The notes under the pieces are model-generated. The model worked only from the letters and a program-made list of their open reading frames with translations. It did not search any database and was not told the DNA's origin. A stretch of 7,750 nucleotides of DNA, from the NCBI GenBank assembly GCA_018262455.1, contig JAGSPR010000467.1, positions 1-7,750 of the forward strand. The letters are read 5' to 3'. Within the stretch, counting starts at the first letter, position 1. Each line of letters starts with the position of its first letter. Origin of the DNA: Deltaproteobacteria bacterium. Lineage in GTDB: Bacteria; Myxococcota; Polyangia; Haliangiales; Haliangiaceae. Below, in pieces: positions 5,817 to 7,750 of this stretch. The position numbers were made by a program, and so were the translations under genes.

Positions 5817-6721
5817 AGGACGGGGCGGAACGGCACCGGGGTGGCGATCAGGCAGAAGATCACGAGCATCACGATCGCGCTGCGTCGGCGGCTCCGATCG
5901 AGTGGGATGTCACCGACCGGCGGGTGGTACTCGCCCGCCTGGCGGCGCATGAGCGCGAGCAGGAGCGCCCACATGAGCCACGGGATCACGCCGTACTTCG
6001 CGTAGCCGAGCGCGCCGAGCACGTCCTTGCCCGCGTCGAGCGCGATCCCGAACATCACCGCACCGAACACGAGGCCGACGAGCGGCAGGACGACGTGAAG
6101 CCGCGCGGAGAACTTCTCGTGGCGCTGCCCGAGCACCGCGCGCGCGACGTGACCGCCATCGAGCTGGCCTATCGGTAACAGGTTGATCATCGTGATGAGC
6201 AGCCCGACCCAGCCGGCGAACGCCATCGGGTGGAGCTGGACGTCGCTGCCTCCCCCGGGGAGCCAGCGCCCGAACACCACCAGCTTCATGACCGCGTAGA
6301 GGATCGAGTTCCCCTCGATCATCGAGTCCGGGTCCGGTGTCCCGACGGTAGACAGGTGGAGGCCGTAGCCGAGCAGCGGCACCGCGACGATCAGCCCGCA
6401 CAGCGGCCCCGAGGCACCAACGTCGAACAGCTGGTTGCGATTCGAGATCGGGCGGTCCATGCGGATCACCGCGCCGAGCGTGCCGAGCGAGATCAGCGGG
6501 GGCAGCGGGATGAAGTAGGGCAACGAGACGTCGATCTTGTGATGCCGGCCGGTGACGTAGTGCCCGGCCTCGTGGAACGCGAGGATGCACATCAGCGTGC
6601 CCGCGAAGTAGATGCCGGTGCCGCGCTCCTGCAGCTCGGCCGAGAGCCAGGTCGTGCCGCAGCAGGCGACGAACAGGCCGATGTGCACGAGGGCGTCGCG
6701 ACGGGACAGCGGCACGGACAA
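5813..6721 (-). CDS. M50 site-2-protease-family intramembrane zinc metalloprotease
   Basis: 302-aa polytopic inner-membrane protease of the S2P type, which cuts membrane-spanning segments of regulators such as anti-sigma factors. The zinc and catalytic motif H50-E51-A-G-H54 sits in a hydrophobic helix (about 36-56). The third ligand motif is N180-L-L-P-I-G-Q-L-D188-G-G-H, the usual N-x-x-P-x-x-x-L-D-G-G. Further hydrophobic segments lie at about 11-27, 103-121, 165-184, 208-228, 244-258 and 282-296. There is no PDZ domain, and the size fits compact S2P proteins. TTG 6721 is chosen because GGAG (6733-6730) is eight bases upstream; GTG 6715 is a possible alternative. It follows the preceding stop by 15 bases and overlaps the zinc-ribbon gene by ATGA. 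The catalytic residues are intact, so activity is expected; the substrate is not known. Confidence 0.92.
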   Translation of the reverse strand: MSVPLSRRDALVHIGLFVACCGTTWLSAELQERGTGIYFAGTLMCILAFHEAGHYVTGRHHKIDVSLPYFIPLPPLISLGTLGAVIRMDRPISNRNQLFDVGASGPLCGLIVAVPLLGYGLHLSTVGTPDPDSMIEGNSILYAVMKLVVFGRWLPGGGSDVQLHPMAFAGWVGLLITMINLLPIGQLDGGHVARAVLGQRHEKFSARLHVVLPLVGLVFGAVMFGIALDAGKDVLGALGYAKYGVIPWLMWALLLALMRRQAGEYHPPVGDIPLDRSRRRSAIVMLVIFCLIATPVPFRPVL

Positions 6722-6729
6722 GGAGCTTA

Positions 6730-6733
6730 CTCC
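6730..6733 (-). promoter_or_regulatory. Shine-Dalgarno GGAG deciding the TTG start of the M50 protease
   Basis: GGAG, within GGTGGAG on the minus strand, lies eight bases before TTG 6721 but 14 before GTG 6715, which favours the rare TTG start. Confidence 0.55.
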
Positions 6734-6736
6734 ACC

Positions 6737-7750
6737 TCAGGGCATCAGCATCAGCTGGTCGCCCTGGACCTCGAGAATGACGGGCTCGCGCGCGAGCTCG
6801 CCATCGCTGCCCATCGCCGCCGGACCACACGCCCCGTCGTCGAGCTTGGCGCGGGCAAGCGCGGCCCGAACCGCCCCCCGCACATCGGGAGCACCACTGG
6901 CGTCCGCGCGCGCGCGCGCGATCACCGCGGCAGCGTCGTGCGCCTCGGCGGCCACGGCGCTCGGTGCGCGGCCGGTGCGGCTCTGGAACGCGGTCACGAA
7001 CACCGCGCCGGTGTCGCCGCCGAGCTCGCCCGCGAACGCATCGACGATCAGCGCACCCTGCACCGCATCGCCACCCCGGACCGCCAGCGTCGGATGGTGC
7101 CAACCCGCACCGCCGACGAGCTGGACCACCTGCGGCATGTGGCCGCCGTGCTTGCGCTGGATCCGGGCCGGATCCGGAAACTCGGACGTGCGGAGCTCGA
7201 CCCCGAAGTACGGCAGGAACGCCGCGACCAGCGCGGCGCGGTCGTGACGATCGGGGAGGTACAGCATCGAGTAGCCGACGTCAGGCGAGAACGTCGCCCA
7301 GCCCTTCTTGCCATGCCGTGCCAGGTGCTCGGCGAGCCGCGGATTGTGCGCCGGCACGAGGTTCAGGAACTGCTTGACGTCGGGCTCGAGGTTGCCCCCG
7401 GTCGGATCGTAGGAGCCCTGCCCGGTCACGGCGATCCCCAGCCGCTTGGCCTCGGCCACGAACGCCTCGGCAGATTCCTGACCGACGTCGTCGCGTGGCG
7501 CGAACACCGCCACCGTGGGAAAGCCCTCGTCGACCGCGAGCTGCGCGACCGCACGGCCTTCGTCGGCCGGCGATTCGACCATGCGGAACACGCCCGCTGC
7601 GGAATCCGCGCCATCGGCCGGGGCGAGCAGCGCGATCGGGATCCCGCGCAGCACGGCCGCCCGCGCCGCCGCCACCGCCTCGCGCTCGCCGACCGGGCCG
7701 AGGATCCCCGCGGCGCCTCTTGCGACCGCTTGCTCGACCGCCGCCACCGC
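6737..7750 (-). CDS. Type-1 periplasmic-binding-fold protein, penicillin-binding-protein-activator/LppC-like (5' end outside window)
   Basis: 337 residues plus stop; the frame is open through the window edge, so the N terminus with any signal peptide or lipobox is not seen. The sequence has the two-lobe Peripla_BP_6/LppC-like pattern: G-I-L-G-P-V-G-E-R-E-A-V-A-A-A near the start, then G-I-P-I-A-L-L-A-P; a middle stretch F-P-T-V-A-V-F-A-P-R-D-D-V-G-Q-E-S; later M-L-Y-L-P-D-R-H-D-R-A-A-L-V, V-V-Q-L-V-G-G-A-G-W-H-H-P-T-L and G-A-L-I-V-D-A-F; and a final F-Q-S-R-T-G-R-A-P-S-A-V-A-A-E-A-H-D-A-A. In relatives this fold either delivers ligands to ABC importers or, as LpoA/LppC-type outer-membrane lipoproteins, activates penicillin-binding proteins. 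The G-W-x-x-P and F-x-x-x-x-G-R-x-P-S pattern resembles the latter as annotated in myxobacteria. No ABC transporter genes are nearby. First gene seen of the run; M50 follows after 15 bases. Confidence 0.75.
   Translation of the reverse strand, partial: AVAAVEQAVARGAAGILGPVGEREAVAAARAAVLRGIPIALLAPADGADSAAGVFRMVESPADEGRAVAQLAVDEGFPTVAVFAPRDDVGQESAEAFVAEAKRLGIAVTGQGSYDPTGGNLEPDVKQFLNLVPAHNPRLAEHLARHGKKGWATFSPDVGYSMLYLPDRHDRAALVAAFLPYFGVELRTSEFPDPARIQRKHGGHMPQVVQLVGGAGWHHPTLAVRGGDAVQGALIVDAFAGELGGDTGAVFVTAFQSRTGRAPSAVAAEAHDAAAVIARARADASGAPDVRGAVRAALARAKLDDGACGPAAMGSDGELAREPVILEVQGDQLMLMP
6905..6920. repeat. (CG)8 dinucleotide run
   Basis: Eight uninterrupted CG units inside the periplasmic-binding-fold gene, coding Ala-Arg-Ala-Arg-Ala. 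Alternating purine/pyrimidine sequence of this kind can adopt left-handed DNA and is prone to slippage. Probably a codon-bias by-product. Confidence 0.6.

Noticed and set aside
5910..7103. Minus-strand open frame of 397 codons overlapping the M50 and periplasmic-binding-fold genes in another frame
   Set aside because: Arg/Ala/Gly-rich shadow with no motifs, crossing the boundary of two real genes.

Overview
The window is a dense, GC-rich stretch (roughly two-thirds G+C or more by eye). Every supportable gene lies on the minus strand, so transcription runs from base 7750 toward base 1. The gene content suggests a deltaproteobacterial, Myxococcota-type genome: an MglA-type Ras-like GTPase, a soluble sensor histidine kinase, a type-1 periplasmic-binding-fold protein of the penicillin-binding-protein-activator style, and GC-biased third codon positions. 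That taxonomic call is an inference; there is no rRNA or marker gene.

In order of transcription: a 5'-truncated periplasmic ligand-binding-fold protein (7750-6737); an M50 site-2-type intramembrane metalloprotease (6721-5813); an orphan zinc-ribbon protein with one membrane segment (5816-5259); an MglA-family small GTPase (5250-4582); a cytosolic sensor histidine kinase (4585-3434); a CNNM/CorC-type membrane protein gene that is broken into a DUF21 transmembrane half (3437-2934) and a CBS-pair half (2937-2323) in another frame; a second, intact CNNM-CBS-CorC protein (2326-1073); larB (1059-259); and the first 87 codons of larC (262 to the window edge).

The genes are packed with almost no spacers. 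Five neighbouring pairs overlap by ATGA or GTGA (M50/zinc-ribbon, GTPase/kinase, kinase/DUF21 half, CBS half/second CNNM protein, larB/larC). The two CNNM halves also meet at an ATGA. The other gaps are 8, 13 and 15 bases. No stretch over 300 bases lacks a gene, and I see no promoter, terminator, RNA gene, insertion sequence or CRISPR array. This looks like one long, translationally coupled transcription unit with envelope proteolysis and signalling upstream and divalent-metal handling plus nickel-pincer-cofactor synthesis downstream. Joint function is not proven by the layout.

The points most worth a second look are: the broken CNNM gene, which lacks about 50 linker residues and has an ATGA restart at the break; its intact paralog, which carries His where the family has the conserved Glu of the G-E-x-x-P-K motif; the GTPase fused by overlap to a histidine kinase, with Pro at the Ras Gly12 position; and the zinc-ribbon/membrane protein, which has the topology expected of a substrate for the protease encoded just before it.
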